Shown here one piece after another: positions 22,513 through 32,379 of a stretch of 38,974 bases of DNA (positions are counted from its first letter, which is position 1; every line of letters begins with the position of its first letter). The stretch is from Sperchopsis tessellata. Its lineage: Eukaryota; Arthropoda; Insecta; Coleoptera; Hydrophilidae. The notes beneath the pieces are model-generated. The model was not told where the DNA came from. It saw only the letters and a program-made list of their open reading frames with translations, and did no database searches. A program made the translations under genes and the position numbers. Where the stretch lies: positions 1-38,974 of the forward strand of contig JAWQRN010000097.1 of the NCBI GenBank assembly GCA_033557685.1, given 5' to 3'.

Positions 22513-22871
22513 TCTCTCCTCAAATGGCTCCTCTTGATTTTGGAGAAGAAACAGTAAATTCTGGCGATGTTTCTATGGCAAGTTGCCTTGTTGTGAAAGG
22601 TTTAAAAATACATTCTAAATTAAACACCAACCCATAAATAGTTTTACTTGTATATCTTTGCTAAATAGTAAACGATCTAGTCAATATGTAATTTTAATAT
22701 TTGATGAAATCAAACATCAAGCAAAGCGGCCAAGGTTGATATATTAAATACAGAAATGATCTAGTCAAGTTAATATAGATAGTATCAAATTAGAAGATAC
22801 TGGAAAGTATAATTGTACTGCAACTAATGTGGCAGGATCATTGAGTTATTCTGCCAGTTTAAATGTTAATA
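22513..22871 (+). pseudogene. Decayed Ig7 exon relic R5 with short internal insertion
   Basis: It starts at a good acceptor 83 nt after V9: VSPQMAPLDFGEETVNSGDV, then MASCLVVKG. The strand after KG is shortened and frameshifted (LKIHSKLNTNP-stop). CISLLNSKRSSQ then runs into foreign sequence, and the exon resumes as SSQVNIDSIKLEDTGKYNCT and ends SYSASLNVN. The 11-mer GATCTAGTCAA occurs at 22674-22684 and again at 22758-22768, bracketing the inserted piece. The length of 359 nt equals 285 plus about 74. The end reads AATA|GTGTAT. Confidence 0.88.
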
Positions 22872-22962
22872 GTGTATTGTTTTTTACAATAAATTTTCTT
22901 GATTTTTTTTTTCTATCTGTTATTATTTATCTTTAAGACTATAGTTTTCATATATTTTCTAG

Positions 22963-23247
22963 TACTACCTCACATTGCTCCTTTCGAATTTGGAGAAGAG
23001 ACTGTTAATGCTGGCGACAGCGCAAATGCAAACTGTTTTGTTGTAAAAGGTGATTTGCCTATGGAAATATCTTGGCACTTAAATGGTCGACGAATTCAGG
23101 AAGTACATGGTGCATATTTATCAAGCACTAAACGTACAAATCAAATCAGTATAGACTTTGTAGAATTTTCCCATGCAGGAGAATATACTTGTACGGCTAA
23201 AAACAATGCCGGATTATCAACTTATTCTGCTATTTTAAATGTTAATG
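22963..23247 (+). CDS. Dscam1: Dscam1 alternative Ig7 exon, variant V10
   Basis: Intact 285-nt variant. It begins VLPHIAPFEFGEETVNAGDS. ANANCFVVKGDLP holds the first cysteine, EISWHLNGRRI the tryptophan and GEYTCTAKNNAGLST the second cysteine, ending AILNVNG. The middle is EVHGAYLSSTKRTNQISIDF: KRTNQ replaces KRSSQ, and FVEFSHAG carries unusual substitutions in strands E-F. The acceptor is TTTCTAG and the weak donor is GTACTA. It is followed by V11 after only 90 nt. Confidence 0.95.
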
Positions 23248-23337
23248 GTACTAGTTTAAGAAAAATTTGCATTTACATTAATGACGTTAACTTTTCTTTT
23301 TTTATATTATTTTTTTAAATTTAACATTCCTTTATAG

Positions 23338-23622
23338 TTCCTCCGCAAATTTCTTCTTTTGATTTTGGAGTAGAGGCTGTGAATTCTGGGGATGCTATTA
23401 TGGCTAATTGCTTTGTGGCAAAAGGTGATTTCCCATTAAAAATATTTTGGTCCCTTAATGGACAATCCATTACTTATATAAATGGCGCCTCTTTACTTAA
23501 CAGTAAAAGAGGTAGTCAACTTAGTATAGAAAATGTGCAGTTCGACCATGGTGGGGAATACACTTGCACTGCAGAAAACGCTGCTGGATCATCGAGTTAC
23601 TCAGCTGTTTTGAATGTTAATG
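23338..23622 (+). CDS. Dscam1: Dscam1 alternative Ig7 exon, variant V11
   Basis: Intact 285-nt variant. It begins VPPQISSFDFGVEAVNSGDA and has MANCFVAKGDFP, KIFWSLNGQSI and GEYTCTAENAAGSSS, ending AVLNVNG. The middle is YINGASLLNSKRGSQLSIEN. The acceptor is TTTATAG and the weak donor is GTATAC. It shares LLNSKR and SSYSAVLNVNG-type endings with V8 and V12, so these three probably derive from one ancestor. Confidence 0.95.
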
Positions 23623-24655
23623 GTATACATTTAATAATCTAATATAGTATTTTCTTTCACTAACCTAATATTTTTCCTCTAGGAATAATAATCTTAAACT
23701 TATAATTTATTTCTGTTTTATTTTGTTATTTTCTTCAGATTTTACTAATATCCCCAAAAAATGATTTATTTCTTGTTTTTAATTATTCCATTGGCCTTGA
23801 TTTGCACCAACCTCTGTAATTAAAAAAAGTGAAAATACTCCTACTTAAGCTCAAATCTGAAAGTAACTTGGTACAAATCTTTGTGAGTATAAAAACTTTG
23901 TATACCGTTATAAAATCATTTGTATACAATTTCCTATCTATTTATCACCAGTGAAATTAAACATTGAGAGTCCTATGTTTTTATAATACATTAAGTCGAT
24001 GCATACTTGTTTATACATTAACTCATTGCTAATGAACAAACTAGAGTAGAATAAATGCTGTATTATCAACAATACTTACATCATAAAGATTATGAACTAT
24101 TATGAAATGGTGTATTCCTATTTACAATCGCTAAGCAGAAAACTGAGGATATGTTTTTAAAGCTGTATAATAAAGTTTAGATTTTTAATGTTAACGTGTT
24201 ATAGGAATAAATATATAACCCCAGTTGAAATTTTTTCAAATTCTTTTATTTTTAAGAAAAAGTCTATCACAAATGCTCTTCAGCACAGGATAAGCCCTCT
24301 GTATAGAGGTAGGCCCCACTCGCTCGATCTCGAAGCCCATTAAGCGAGGACCACTTGTATGTGAGGATGGGTAGATTATTGAAGCAAAACCCTACTTAAT
24401 GAAGAAAAGGCATAGTTTTTACACTCTGGCTAACCTGTACCCTAATTATTTTAATTATAATTCTTTTAAATTGTCTGTAAATGTTGTATTCTTTTACTGT
24501 GATGAAGGGTATGTTGTCAAATTTTATTAGGGCTTTATCAAGGGCTTGGTAGTGTTTATATTATTTATAGTATTTTAAGCTATTCTTTTGTGGACAAATT
24601 GATTGTTGCACTTGGGTCTTCAAAATATGATCATCAACCAAATCTTATTTTCTAG
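23623..24655 (+). other. Dscam1: Intron V11-V12
   Basis: One kilobase of AT-rich intron. A short less AT-rich stretch at about 24290-24370 looks foreign, but I cannot assign it. No Ig-like relic seen. Confidence 0.55.
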
Positions 24656-24940
24656 TTCCACCTCAAATTTCACCATTTGATTTCGGTGAAGAAGCTATAA
24701 ATTCTGGAGATGTTGCCGTTATAAATTGTATTGTAATTAAAGGTGACTTTCCAATAAAAATATTTTGGACTTTGAATGGGAAATCTATAAAAAATTTAAA
24801 CGGACTCTCTTTTGTAAACAGCAAAAGGTCAAGCCAATTAAATATAGAATCCGTATCTTTCGATCATGCTGGTGAATTTACTTGTCATGTTAATAATTCC
24901 GCTGGACACAAGAGTTATTCTGCAGTTTTAAATGTTAATG
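24656..24940 (+). CDS. Dscam1: Dscam1 alternative Ig7 exon, variant V12
   Basis: Intact 285-nt variant. It begins VPPQISPFDFGEEAINSGDV, with VINCIVIKGDFP, KIFWTLNGKSI and GEFTCHVNNSAGHKS, ending AVLNVNG. The middle is NLNGLSFVNSKRSSQLNIES. Around the second cysteine HVNN replaces the usual TAKN, so the F-G turn is distinctive. The acceptor is TTTCTAG and the weak donor is GTACTA, the same as V10. The next variant follows after 76 nt, the shortest gap between two intact variants here. Confidence 0.95.
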
Positions 24941-25016
24941 GTACTAGTAGTTTGTATTTTAAAGTAGATTTTTTGTTATAATTAATAGCCAAAACCATAC
25001 CTTTCTAAACTTTCAG

Positions 25017-25301
25017 TACCTCCACATATTTCTCCATTTAATTTTGAAGATGAGTCAGTCGATTCTGGAGACGCTCTTATTATTAATTGTAATGTTATGA
25101 AAGGGGATTTTCCTATAAATATAACATGGACCGTTAATGGAAAGCTAGTCAGTAATATTCATGGTATAACTATTGTTAAAACAAAAAGATCTAGCCAACT
25201 TAATATCGAATCGGCTTACTTTGAACATGCAGGAGAGTATGTATGTACTGCTCAAAATGCTGCGGGTCGAGCTAGTTACTATGCAGTGCTAAATGTGAAT
25301 G
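25017..25301 (+). CDS. Dscam1: Dscam1 alternative Ig7 exon, variant V13
   Basis: Intact 285-nt variant. It begins VPPHISPFNFEDESVDSGDA, where FED replaces the FGE motif. The first cysteine is in IINCNVMKGDFP, tryptophan in NITWTVNGKLV and the second cysteine in GEYVCTAQNAAGRAS, ending AVLNVNG. The middle is NIHGITIVKTKRSSQLNIES. The acceptor is TTTCAG. The donor GTATGA is one of only two in the array with G at +5. Confidence 0.95.
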
Positions 25302-25446
25302 GTATGAAAAATTAGTTAGGAGTATAATTATTAAAATTTGAAATTTCAATTTATGTATCTTACTAACTTACATCCTACTTACATATTTTAAAAGTAAATT
25401 TTCACTATTTAATTTTTTCATAACATTTTCCTTTCTTACTTTTCAG

Positions 25447-25731
25447 TACCTCCTTTAATTTCACCTTTTGATTTCGGGGAAGTCACTATTAATTCTGGTG
25501 ATGTAGCCGTAGTCAGTTGTATTGTAATAAAAGGTGATTTTCCATTGATAATAACATGGATGCTAAATGGAAAACCCATTAAAGATATTTACGGTTTACT
25601 ATTATCCAATACAAAACGTTCAAGTCAATTGAGTATAGAGTCTGTGTCTTTCCAACATGCTGGTGAATATACATGTACAGCAAAAAACATCGCAGGAGAA
25701 TATAGTCACATGGCTGTTTTAAATGTTAATG
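25447..25731 (+). CDS. Dscam1: Dscam1 alternative Ig7 exon, variant V14
   Basis: Intact 285-nt variant and the last of the compact V7-V14 block. It begins VPPLISPFDFGEVTINSGDV and has VVSCIVIKGDFP, IITWMLNGKPI and GEYTCTAKNIAGEYS, ending MAVLNVNG. The middle is DIYGLLLSNTKRSSQLSIES. The acceptor is TTTCAG and the weak donor is GTATTT. A 2.7-kb intron containing a long fold-back structure follows. Confidence 0.95.
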
Positions 25732-26904
25732 GTATTTGTGAATTTATCATATGTACCTATTTTAAATTATTTATATTTTGTTTATTTTTGTAAAATGGAG
25801 AATCCCAAAATCATTTTTACCTTACTTTACCTCTACCAAATAGCAAGATTTATTTTTAATTTTTCTGGATAAAAAATTCAATTTCTTTCTTATGTAAATT
25901 TAGTTTATTGGAAAGCATATCTTAATTGGATAAAGTGTGTATGTTTTTTAGGCCTGTTTGAACAGTCAATCAAAAATCGCTTCTTCTCTAATATTTCTAT
26001 GAAATTAGGCTCTTGTCACTTCTCCGTTATTGTTTAAAGTTGGGATCTTGGCATATATATTTTGATTTCTTACCCAAAATCGAGAATACACATAATTCAT
26101 AAATTAGTTTTCACGTCTATTAAGGGTGATCCAAATAGCATATTTTTGCCAAGTTCAAGTGATGAGTAATTTCCTCAAAATTTGCTTAGTCCAAGTGTAA
26201 CTAAAATGAAATTATTATATTATGGGTTAAATAATATACTATTATTTAATTTTAAAGAAAAACATTTAATAAATTGTTAAAAATTAATAGTTCTAGCATA
26301 AATAATTGTATATGCAAATATAATATATTTATTTAATATTTACAAGCAACAGGAACGAAACAAATAAATCATGATTTAAAATACATAAAAATAGATTATT
26401 TTCGGTTGTAACGTAATTAAATGTACTGTATTTATCAAAATTAAAAGAAAGTGCTTAATATTCAGCAATACCATATAAGAGTGTGTTTATTTCCATTTTA
26501 TTTAAAGATATAGTTAATTCAAAGGAAATTAATCACTCTTTTGAATAGTTTTGATTTATAATATTCTATTATTAACAAACAATCTGCGTTGAAAATAAAC
26601 TAAATCAAATTTTATTAAAGCCAGAGAAGGTTTTAAACTACTTATTTTAAAATTGGATTAAATCAAATCTCGAGCAAGCATCCAAGTCAATATATTAAAT
26701 ACAGAGATCAAATATGCATTAAAAAATTTGGGAACAAGCTGAAATTGCAGTGTCTCTTTCTCTCTCTCTCTCTCTAAACATATATATAGATAGGCGAATG
26801 GCTGATTAATATACAAGCCTGTAATATTGCTTGGGAAAGCAGCCAATGGGAATTAGGACTAGTAGCAAGCAATCTACATTAAAGATTGAACACTATATAT
26901 TTCA
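25732..26904 (+). other. Dscam1: Intron V14-V15, left part
   Basis: AT-rich, with no exon relic. Bases 26655-26705 resemble the piece inserted in R5 (shared AAATCAAA, AGCAA, CCAAG, ATATATTAAATACAGA). A short (CT)n tract lies at 26752-26775. Confidence 0.55.
26752..26775. repeat. (CT)n microsatellite
   Basis: Short CT-rich simple repeat with one T-run interruption. Because it is pyrimidine-rich it could mimic a polypyrimidine tract, but no exon follows nearby. Confidence 0.85.
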
Positions 26905-28288
26905 AACAAGCCTTTTGTTTTTCGTCAGGTGATATTACAAAAATACAATTATGTATAAATACACATTCAATGAATTACATTAAGGACTTACTCTTTAAGT
27001 AATAACTATGAGTTACATTCAGCACACTCTATGAAGGACAATGTAGTTTAATATTAATAGTTATAACCTGGCTGCTTCGATAAACAGCTGACGGCAACAA
27101 CAAAATGCAACATTGACAGGACGTCACCGTCACGCATACATGGTTCAATGAAAAAAGGTACGCTTACACCCATACAGGTGGACCATAATAAAGAAAGGGA
27201 TAACGTTAGTGATGTAATAAAAGGAGGTGGTGCATAGAAACCCACACAATGAAGAACTTGTAAGGAAGAGAAAACCAAGGAAACCATCTATCAGAGAAAA
27301 GGCCAGAAAAAATGATAAGTCACTTCCTCTTTAGCCCGCTTATTTTCAATTGCAGGACCCAAAGAAAGAAGATAGGAATAATGACCACAAAGCCCATCGG
27401 CTACAGAGTTCAGAAAACTTCTATTGATCATTGACTCTTCATGTATCTCGGAATAATCATTCTATTGATTATGAGAATTTGAAGATCCTTTGCTCTGAGG
27501 TGAACATTTCAAAACGTCTATTACTTGAGGCTTATTATATCAATTAAAGTTCTCCGAACTCCTTTAATTTTAGATCTGTTACCGATGGACTTTGTGGTCA
27601 TAATTCCTATCTCCTTTCTTTGGACCCTTCAATTAAAAATAAACGGATTACGCATTTTTTTTGACCTTTTCTCTGGTTGATGGTTTCCTTGGTTTTCTCT
27701 TCCTTACAAGTCCTTTCTTGTATGGATTTCTATGTTTCACCTCCTTTTATTACATCACTAACGTTATCCTTTTCTTTATTATGATCCATCCTGTATGGGT
27801 GTAAGCCTACGTCTTTTCATTGTACAATGTATGCGCGACGATGATGTCCTGTCAATGTTTTGTTTTCTTGTTGCCGTCAGCTGTTTATGGAAGCAGCTAG
27901 GTTATAACTATTAATATTAATCTATGTTTTTAAACGTTGTTTCCAGGTGGAAACCGTGTAGAGGCTCAGACAAGTGCCGACGTTTTGTCCACTGAGTGCA
28001 GTGAGTTCATTCATTGAAGTAACATCACTCGTCTTGAAAATGTCCCTTGCAACAGTGAACGAAACGTCGGCCCTTGTCAGAGCCTCTACACAGTTTCCAC
28101 CAGGAAACAACATTTATACAGATAGGAACCGTGGAAGTCTATTACATTTAATCTATATTGTCCTTCATGGAGTGTAGTGATGAATGTAAGTCATAGTTAC
28201 TACTTTAAGAGTAAGTCCTAAATGTAATTCATAGAATGTGTTTTATACATAATTGTATTTTTGTAGTACCACCTGATAAAATACAAAA

Positions 28289-28292
<4 letters not shown>
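26905..28292. repeat. Long inverted repeat (fold-back element) with nested insertion
   Basis: The left arm (about 26905-27425) pairs with the right arm (about 27545-28292). Landmarks include GACCACAAAG-CCATCGG (27386 on) against CCGATGGACTTTGTGGTC (27575 on). Others are GGTTTCCTTGGTTTTCTCTTCC on one arm with its complement on the other, TAATAGTTATAACC against GGTTATAACTATTA, and ACAAAAATACAATTATGTAT against its complement at 28240-28260. The right arm is interrupted by a smaller inverted-repeat element. A central spacer of about 120 bases separates the arms. No transposase frame was recognised. It lies in the V14-V15 intron, its right end 178 nt before V15. Confidence 0.85.
27926..28147. mobile_element. 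Small inverted-repeat element nested in the right arm of the fold-back
   Basis: Two arms of about 60 bases, at 27937-27995 and 28055-28113, are near-perfect reverse complements. Both contain GTTGTTTCC(A/T)GGTGGAAAC and TGTAGAGGCTC(A/T)GACAAG. The left arm of the larger fold-back lacks this piece, so it inserted later. TTAATCTAT occurs immediately before (27917-27925) and after (28148-28156), consistent with a 9-bp target duplication. No coding capacity. Confidence 0.8.

Positions 28293-28332
<40 letters not shown>
28293..28332. repeat. (TA)n microsatellite
   Basis: About 20 TA units abutting the right end of the fold-back structure, 138 nt before V15. Confidence 0.97.
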
Positions 28333-28337
<5 letters not shown>

Positions 28338-28470
28338 ACAAGGTATTTATTTATATACATTTGTATATATATATGGTCGCCCTTGGGTTTTTACTTTTAA
28401 TTATTTCATTTTTAACCTATTGAGTTATCAATATTGAATCTGTTTAATAAAACCATGATTACAATTTCAG

Positions 28471-28758
28471 TTATTCCACAAATTTTACCCTTTGATTTCG
28501 GAGAAGTACCAATAAACGCAGGTGAATTAACTTCAATCTCTTGCTCAATTGTAAAAGGAGATCTGCCAATTACTATAAAATGGCTTCATAACAACAGAAC
28601 AATAAACAATAGAGATGGTATCTCTATCATGCAAATGAACAAAAAAATTAGTATGTTGAGCATAGATTCAGCTGGTGAAGATCATGTTGGTGACTATAGT
28701 TGTGTTGCACAAAATCGAGCGGGTGAAGTGCAGTATTCTTCATATCTTAATGTAAATG
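28471..28758 (+). CDS. Dscam1: Dscam1 alternative Ig7 exon, variant V15
   Basis: Intact 288-nt variant that opens a different subfamily. It begins VIPQILPFDFGEVPINAGEL and has SISCSIVKGDLP, TIKWLHNNRTI (LHNN in place of LNGK) and GDYSCVAQNRAGEVQ, ending SYLNVNG. The middle is NRDGISIMQMNKKISMLSID. The acceptor is TTTCAG and the donor GTATGC has G at +5. Relic R6 follows 82 nt later and is its closest relative. V17 and R7 share the HNN or NKK features. Confidence 0.94.
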
Positions 28759-28840
28759 GTATGCCAGTAACACAACTGCATTTGATAGCTTTTTAATTTT
28801 TATTTAATAGCTAATTTTTGTCCGAAATCTACCTTTACAG

Positions 28841-29127
28841 TTTTCCCCCAAATATTACCATTTGATTTTGGAGAGAAACCAATAAATGCTGGTGAACTCA
28901 TAACGATTTCTTGCTCGATCACGAAAGGAGATTTACCTGTCAAAATTATCTGGCTTCACAATACTTAAACATTTAATAAAAGGGAAAGAATTTCAATAAT
29001 GCAAATGAACAAGAAAGTTAGTAGTAGTAACATAGATTCAGCAAGTGAAAACATGTTGGTACATACACTTGCATTGCAAAAAATTGGGCTGGTGCTGCAC
29101 AATATTCTTCATATCTTCATGTGAATC
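28841..29127 (+). pseudogene. Recently broken Ig7 exon relic R6
   Basis: Nearly full length at 287 nt, one less than V15. It begins VFPQILPFDFGEKPINAGEL and keeps TISCSITKGDLPVKIIWLHN. A stop then replaces a residue after LHNT, the MQMNKKVS strand continues, and a one-base deletion after SASEN shifts the frame. The remainder reads HVGTYTCIAKNWAGAAQYSS in the shifted frame. The last exon base is C (AATC|GTACAA) where all intact variants have G. The acceptor TTACAG is intact. Confidence 0.95.
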
Positions 29128-29357
29128 GTACAAAATGTTTTGTAGATTTTATTTTCGTGTTGATTCCCATTAGAAACCATAATTTTCAATTTCAGAGGTA
29201 GTTTGGCAATAATTTCAAGAAAAGAGTTCACAAATTAACCCAACTAGTGATCTAATTTATTGTAAATCAGAAAATCTGTTGTAAGAATAGTACAATCTAG
29301 AATAATGGTAAAATGAGTTGTGATGTTTTTTAGTTTATTTTGTTCAACAATTTCCAG

Positions 29358-29645
29358 TTCCTCCACAAATTTTACCATTTGAATTTGGTGAAGCTACCAT
29401 AAACACTGGGGAAATGACTCTCATTAATTGTGCTGTCACTAAAGGTGATTTTCCCATAAAAATATACTGGACTCTTAATGGTAAAGACATTAATGACTTT
29501 CATGGAGTATCAGTCATAAGCACAAATAAGAGAGTATCTCAGCTTACCTTAGAATCAGCCGATGCTGAACATGCAGGAGAGTATACTTGTACAGCAGAAA
29601 ATTCGGCGGGGTCTTCAACTTATACTTCAACATTACACATAAATG
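29358..29645 (+). CDS. Dscam1: Dscam1 alternative Ig7 exon, variant V16
   Basis: Intact 288-nt variant. It begins VPPQILPFEFGEATINTGEM, with LINCAVTKGDFP, KIYWTLNGKDI and GEYTCTAENSAGSST, ending STLHING. The middle is DFHGVSVISTNKRVSQLTLE, which bridges the two subfamilies: it has the extra residue of the 288-nt class but keeps the HG and KRxSQL features. The acceptor is TTCCAG and the weak donor is GTATTT. A transposon end begins only about ten bases after the donor. Confidence 0.94.
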
Positions 29646-29655
29646 GTATTTTACT

Positions 29656-31341
29656 CTACACCTTTTCCAACTATAATTCAGAAAGCATCAACTGTAATTC
29701 AGATTAGTAAATAGTAATTCAGAAAGCTTTAAGTGTAATTCAAATCAATAAATTATAATTCAAAAAGTGTCAATTGAAATTCAGATTAGTAAATTGTCAT
29801 TCAGAAAGTGTCAATTGTTTTTCAGATTAGTAAATTTTAATTTAAATAGCATCAATTGTAATTTAGAAAGCATATCATCATCATATCTATGAAAACAATA
29901 TTTATTAAAAAATAATAACAGAAGAATAATGACAAAATGAAACTATTTAGCTCCCAACTGGCTTATCATTCATTGTTAAATCTATGAGATGATGTGTTAT
30001 AGTGTTCTGCACAGCACAAGCACAATCACCCCCAAAATCAGTGTCTTGCCTTTTTAAGGTTCTAAGCGCAACAAAGTTTCTGTTATTATATTATTAACAG
30101 TTTCCAGTTAACAATCACTAAATCTGCCAGTTCATTACCCATATCCTGCCACTGTTGTAATAATATGGTTACCCAAGCTTTTGCTAACTGTGATGTAAAT
30201 GAATCTCTCCTGCGTTCCATAGCTACAATGTGTCTAACAGAAATTGCTCCTATTAAGTGGACATTTGGACCTTTGGCTTCTGAGAGTTGTTGGACTGCTC
30301 AACCAAAGCCCCTTGTTCGACGGCAAAACAAATTAAAGTTAGTTTCATCTATCTAAACAATTTGTTTATATATAGTTATTCAAAGACTTCTTTTTTGTTT
30401 CATCTGAATTCGTTGTGATGGGTTTATTGTATACTTCCTCTATGATAAATAGCCTGCTTTCTAGGTAATTTGTAATGTTTGACACGGATACCAATTGATG
30501 GAAATTCTGGATGATTTTTTCTTCTAATCGTTTTAGGGTATGGCTAAAATCTCCTTCAATCCAGGCAACCATCACGTCAATTTATTCTTCAGAAAGAATT
30601 TTTTATTATATGCCTTCTTTTTGCAACATTTTATCATGTCCAGATCGAGCCCAGTGAAATGAGGTTTTGTATTTTATATCCAAAGTTCCAGTTAAAGCTA
30701 TCTAACTGTCACCTCTGTTGGCACAAACTACTATTCCTTCGCGGTCTTTCTCTCAGTATGCCTGTTGTACTGCTTTCTTTCAATAAAATCAGCTTAGGTT
30801 AAAGCCGTTATGCAAATAGGACAGGTAGCATTCGGTACATCGCCTAGAAGTTGTACGCACTTTGTGTGAAGTAAATGTTTGCTAATAGTAGCCGTACCAC
30901 TGCATTTCTAGCCATTGAAAAACTGTGCAATTGTCCATAAATTCTCATAAAAATATAGGGCTCGACTTTTTACACTTAATTACTTAAATGAGGGAAATAA
31001 ATTCATATGTATATGAAATATTCAATAATTTGATCCTTAGTTACTTAATTAATAGTAATAAGTTTATACGTAATTGTGACACTTTGGGCATACACTTTTG
31101 TTTTCTTTTTTTTTATCAAATGAAAATTAGTGTGGTCACCATATCGTTGCATTTTCTTATAAAATTCTGAATTACAATTGACACTGTATGAATTAAAATT
31201 AATGTTTACTGATTTAAAACTTTCTAATATAGATTACAATTGCCATTTTCTGATTCACAGATGAATAAACTCAATTACTATTGACATATTCTGGTTTACA
31301 ATTTACAGATCGTTTCTGAAATACAATTGGAAAAGGTGTAG
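29656..31341 (-). mobile_element. DNA transposon relic with long terminal repeats, 41-bp subterminal repeats and IS630/Tc1-like transposase remains
   Basis: The left end CTACACCTTTTCCAAC is matched at 31326-31341 by its inverted copy (CAATTGGAAAAGGTGTAG). The similarity continues inward through repeated AATTCAGAAAG/CAATTGTAATTCAG units on both sides. Minus-strand remains include PNVHLIGAISVRHIVAMERR, FTSQLAKAWVTILLQQWQDM and GNELADLVIV at about 30340-30110, which read like the DDE domain of IS630/Tc1-type transposases. An upstream domain at 30575-30366 contains MMVAWIEGDFSHTLKRLEEK. A cysteine pair (NATCPIC) lies near 30810. Many stops; inactive. Confidence 0.7.
29674..29878. repeat. 41-bp minisatellite, about five units
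   Basis: Units start at 29674, 29715, 29756, 29797 and 29838, spaced exactly 41 bases. The consensus resembles TAATTCAGAAAG, then (C/G)(A/T)(T/G)TCAA-TGTAATTCAG and ATTAGTAAAT. They form the subterminal part of the transposon that begins at 29656. Related, less regular units in inverted orientation occupy about 31165-31340. Confidence 0.9.
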
Positions 31342-32379
31342 AAGATTCGAATAAAAATTTTTTTTATTTATTGTAGATCAATTTTGGGCATGGTGATTTT
31401 ATTGTACATTTTTGGTAAAGAAAATCATGAGAATGATAACAAATAGAAATATGAGAAAGTAAAAAATAATATGTTTTTGAACAATACAATAGGAAATGGT
31501 TAATTACTCTATGGAACCATTTAATTACTCGGTATAGGTCTATGTTTCATAAATACTAAATTGTAAAAGTGGAGACATTGCATGACTTTTTTTGTAAATT
31601 AATATTTAGTAAATAGCTCATCTAATCCATTCATGAATAAACATAAAAACTAGTAATAACTTAGATCATTAAGATTATAATATGTGTATAATCTATGATT
31701 TTTCAGTTCCAATATATTTTTATGATATATTTTTAAATATAAAATGTAAAATACTCATAATTCCCCAATATATACCAAAAGAATAATAGAAATTGAATAG
31801 AAAATAACCAACTTATGATATTACTTTCAGTTGATAACCTAAAAATTTAATTTGAGAATTATCAGAGTACGTGTCTGTGGTGTACACTGACTGCCGCTAC
31901 CACAAAAATGACTAAGCTATCAACTTAAAGTAATATCATAATTTGGTTATTTTCTATTCAATTTCTATTATTCTTTCGTTATACATTGGGGAATTACGAG
32001 TATTTTTTACATATTTATTTTAAAAATTTTCTACAAAAATACATTTTTCGTACAGAAGAAAAATTAAATAAAATAACGCTAATATTAATCAGTTCATGAC
32101 ACCAACATTTAAATATGAAATTTGGACATAATCGCTTGATTAATATTCGTGCAATCGTGCTAACACGATTTTTTAGTGATACACAATCACCGTAAACAAA
32201 ACAAAAACAAGTTCGTCTTACAGATTTGAATTTATTACTCCTTGATAGGTTTTATCATTGAGCCATCCCTACGTAAACAAATGGTCACCATAATTTTTTA
32301 TTTGAACGAGGAGTTATTAAAAGAATGCAGTTTTTCCAATTTTACTGAGAAATGAGTTTTTTTTTTAATTTACTGGCAA
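31342..32379 (+). other. Dscam1: Intron V16-V17, part with MITE
   Basis: AT-rich intron without Ig-like relics. Its main content is the inverted-repeat element at 31735-32020. The remainder is unassigned. Confidence 0.55.
31735..32020. mobile_element. MITE with roughly 100-bp terminal inverted repeats
   Basis: The arms at about 31735-31835 and 31920-32020 are near-perfect reverse complements. Both contain TAATTCCCCAAT, AAAGAATAATAGAAATTG, AATAGAAAATAACCAA and TATGATATTACTTT. A loop of about 80 bases holds no ORF. Partial relatives occur at 14710-14785 (right end) and about 33160-33205 (left end, TAATTACCCATCATATAAGG). The target duplication is not obvious by eye. Confidence 0.88.

Noticed and set aside
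22731..22871. A separate second pseudoexon after R5
   Set aside because: The 11-bp direct repeats show that both halves belong to one exon split by a short insertion.
26124..26160. IKGDP-like translation suggesting another Ig7 relic
   Set aside because: Only a few residues match, and no cysteine, tryptophan, HAGEYTC or splice-site context is present.
29674..29878. Regular 41-bp units as a possible CRISPR array
   Set aside because: The genome is eukaryotic, units are contiguous variants without unique spacers, and they belong to a transposon end.
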